From positions 1-7,125 of the forward strand of contig PWFZ01000192.1 of assembly GCA_003555185.1 (NCBI GenBank): a stretch of DNA of 7,125 nucleotides, written 5' to 3'. Below are positions 5,977 through 7,125 of the stretch, one piece after another. Positions within the stretch are counted from its first letter, which is position 1. Each line of letters opens with the position of its first letter. The notes under the pieces were generated by a model that was not told where the DNA came from, made no database searches, and was given only the letters and a program-made list of their open reading frames with translations. The position numbers were made by a program, and so were the translations under genes. This DNA comes from Balneolaceae bacterium (GTDB lineage: Bacteria; Bacteroidota; Rhodothermia; Balneolales; Balneolaceae).

Positions 5977-7125
5977 TTATTCTTCATCTTCATCAAAATG
6001 AAGGGGGCCAAGTTTTCCTTCTGAATGAGCTACTGCAACTGAAACGGCTGCATCACCGGTAACATTTACTGCTGTTCGGCACATATCCAGAATTCTGTCT
6101 ACACCTAAAATGAGAGCTATTCCCTCTACCGGAACCTGCACGGCCTGCAATACAATAACCAGCATAATAATACCTGCCCCGGGAACTCCTGCCGCCCCAA
6201 TCGAAGCAAGCGTTGCCGTTAGCACAATGGTAAGCTGCTGCGCAATACTGAGATCCATCCCCAAAGCCTGCGCAATAAATACAGCTGCCACGGCCTGGTA
6301 AAGACTGGTACCATCCATATTAATAGTTGCGCCGACAGGCAGAACAAAGCTGGCTACTTCTTCTTTCACTCCAAGATTTTTCTCAACCCGCTCCATCGTC
6401 ACCGGAAGTGTTGCAAGACTTGAACTCGTACTGAAACCCAATAAAATGGCAGGTTGAATAGCCTTAAAGAAATCTCGCAGTTTCATCTTGCTGTATATTT
6501 TAAACAGCGATGAATAGACGATAAATACATGTAAAAGCAATCCAATTACAACGGCAATACAGTACCAGGCAAGAGCACGCAGTAAAACAAGTGCCTGCCC
6601 CAGATCATCCCCTGTAAGGTCAACAATTACAGTTGCCATAAGGGCAAACACCCCATACGGAGCCGTCTTCATAATCAAATCCACGATCTTGATGATCACA
6701 TCATTTAAGGACTCGAAGACGTCCACCAGCACCTTTCCTTTTTTAGTAGGGATATTGATAATCCCAATACCCAGCAGGATTGCTATAAATACCACCTGTA
6801 GCATATTGGTGTTATCTGCTGCGGCCTCAAAAAAGTTCTCAGGTACAATATCAACGAAAAAATCGAGCGGACTTCTTTCAAGCAGTTCCCTCGCACCCTC
6901 ATCACGCCCTTCTACATTATCCACGTAGCTTTCGGTGAGGGTTGCCCGGGTATCTTCAGGCAGAGTACCGCCCGGTTGCATAATATTTACCACAGTTAAA
7001 CCAATAGTGATGGCAAATACGGTTGTAACCATATAAATACCGATGGTTTTCCCTCCCATACGGGACAGTTTGGTAATATCGTTCAGACTCGATACTCCCA
7101 CAACCAGCGAGGCAAGTACCAGAGG
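5977..7125 (-). CDS. SLC1/DAACS-family dicarboxylate or acidic amino-acid:cation symporter, N-terminus missing
   Basis: An inner-membrane secondary transporter of the GltP/GltT/DctA family, which imports glutamate, aspartate or C4-dicarboxylates with Na+ or H+. The frame stays open to the window edge; the GTG at 7099-7101 is an internal codon, since the residues before it (PLVLASLV) continue the second membrane helix. Numbering from that Val as 1: TM3 at about 18-41, a polar acidic loop at 42-85, then SPLDFFVDIVPENFFEA and TM4. The core shows the hairpin-1 serine motif TSSSLATLPVTM (225-236), NMDGT (261-265) in TM7, hairpin 2 at GAAGVPGAG (302-310), and TM8 with D335, D339, R342, T343, N346 and D350 in the DRILDMCRTAVNVTGD pattern. 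The Arg at 342 is the residue that binds the side-chain carboxylate in glutamate/aspartate carriers, so an acidic substrate is likely. The tail ends LHFDEDEE. The start codon and promoter lie beyond the window. Confidence 0.95.
   Translation of the reverse strand, partial: PLVLASLVVGVSSLNDITKLSRMGGKTIGIYMVTTVFAITIGLTVVNIMQPGGTLPEDTRATLTESYVDNVEGRDEGARELLERSPLDFFVDIVPENFFEAAADNTNMLQVVFIAILLGIGIINIPTKKGKVLVDVFESLNDVIIKIVDLIMKTAPYGVFALMATVIVDLTGDDLGQALVLLRALAWYCIAVVIGLLLHVFIVYSSLFKIYSKMKLRDFFKAIQPAILLGFSTSSSLATLPVTMERVEKNLGVKEEVASFVLPVGATINMDGTSLYQAVAAVFIAQALGMDLSIAQQLTIVLTATLASIGAAGVPGAGIIMLVIVLQAVQVPVEGIALILGVDRILDMCRTAVNVTGDAAVSVAVAHSEGKLGPLHFDEDEE

Noticed and set aside
6110..6928. Ser/Thr/Ile-rich + strand frames (6110-6301, 6689-6928) opposite the SLC1 transporter
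   Set aside because: Their composition is what antisense of membrane-helix codons gives; the transporter is unmistakable.
7099..7101. GTG as start codon of the SLC1 transporter
   Set aside because: The frame remains open upstream and the residues PLVLASLV continue a conserved helix, so this GTG is internal.
1..7125. Mobile element, CRISPR array, tRNA/rRNA, toxin-antitoxin or defence system
   Set aside because: I looked for terminal repeats, regular spacer repeats, tRNA-like arms and nuclease or transposase motifs on both strands and found none; the window looks like ordinary core or near-core chromosome.

Overview
The window reads as ordinary chromosome of a Bacteroidota/Balneolota-type Gram-negative bacterium. 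The strongest pointer is a large secreted protein ending in a type IX secretion (T9SS) type A sorting domain with the typical QNYPNPFNP motif. AT-leaning base use, few strong Shine-Dalgarno sites and the company of an amidase, a bacterial acyl-ACP thioesterase and an SLC1-type symporter all fit. The phylum is an inference; Balneolota is my best guess.

Layout. On the + strand, the 3' end of an amidase gene (1-351) is followed after 18 bases by an acyl-ACP thioesterase gene (370-1107). A nested hairpin at 1123-1157 lies between this pair and everything downstream, which is on the - strand, and probably ends transcription from both sides. Reading the - strand from right to left: an SLC1/DAACS dicarboxylate or acidic amino-acid symporter (5' end beyond the window), a TPR protein with a possible signal peptide, an 824-residue T9SS-exported protein with a lamin-tail domain, an aldo/keto reductase, and two tiny overlapping membrane-protein genes (58 and 56 codons) that are easily missed. 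Gaps on the - strand are 56 to 82 bases, and the two tiny genes overlap by 4 bases. The region may be one long transcript or several short ones.

How they work together. There is no visible single pathway. The thioesterase would release free fatty acids from acyl carrier protein, the symporter would import acidic amino acids or C4-dicarboxylates, the reductase would reduce small carbonyls, and the T9SS protein would be displayed at or released from the cell surface. No mobile element, CRISPR array, tRNA, rRNA or defence system is visible. The items most worth a second look are the pair of tiny membrane genes, the start region of the TPR gene (a short leader frame with a better ribosome site that overlaps the gene start as ATGA), and a conserved-looking block inside the TPR protein that recalls the eukaryotic Iml2/TTC39 family.
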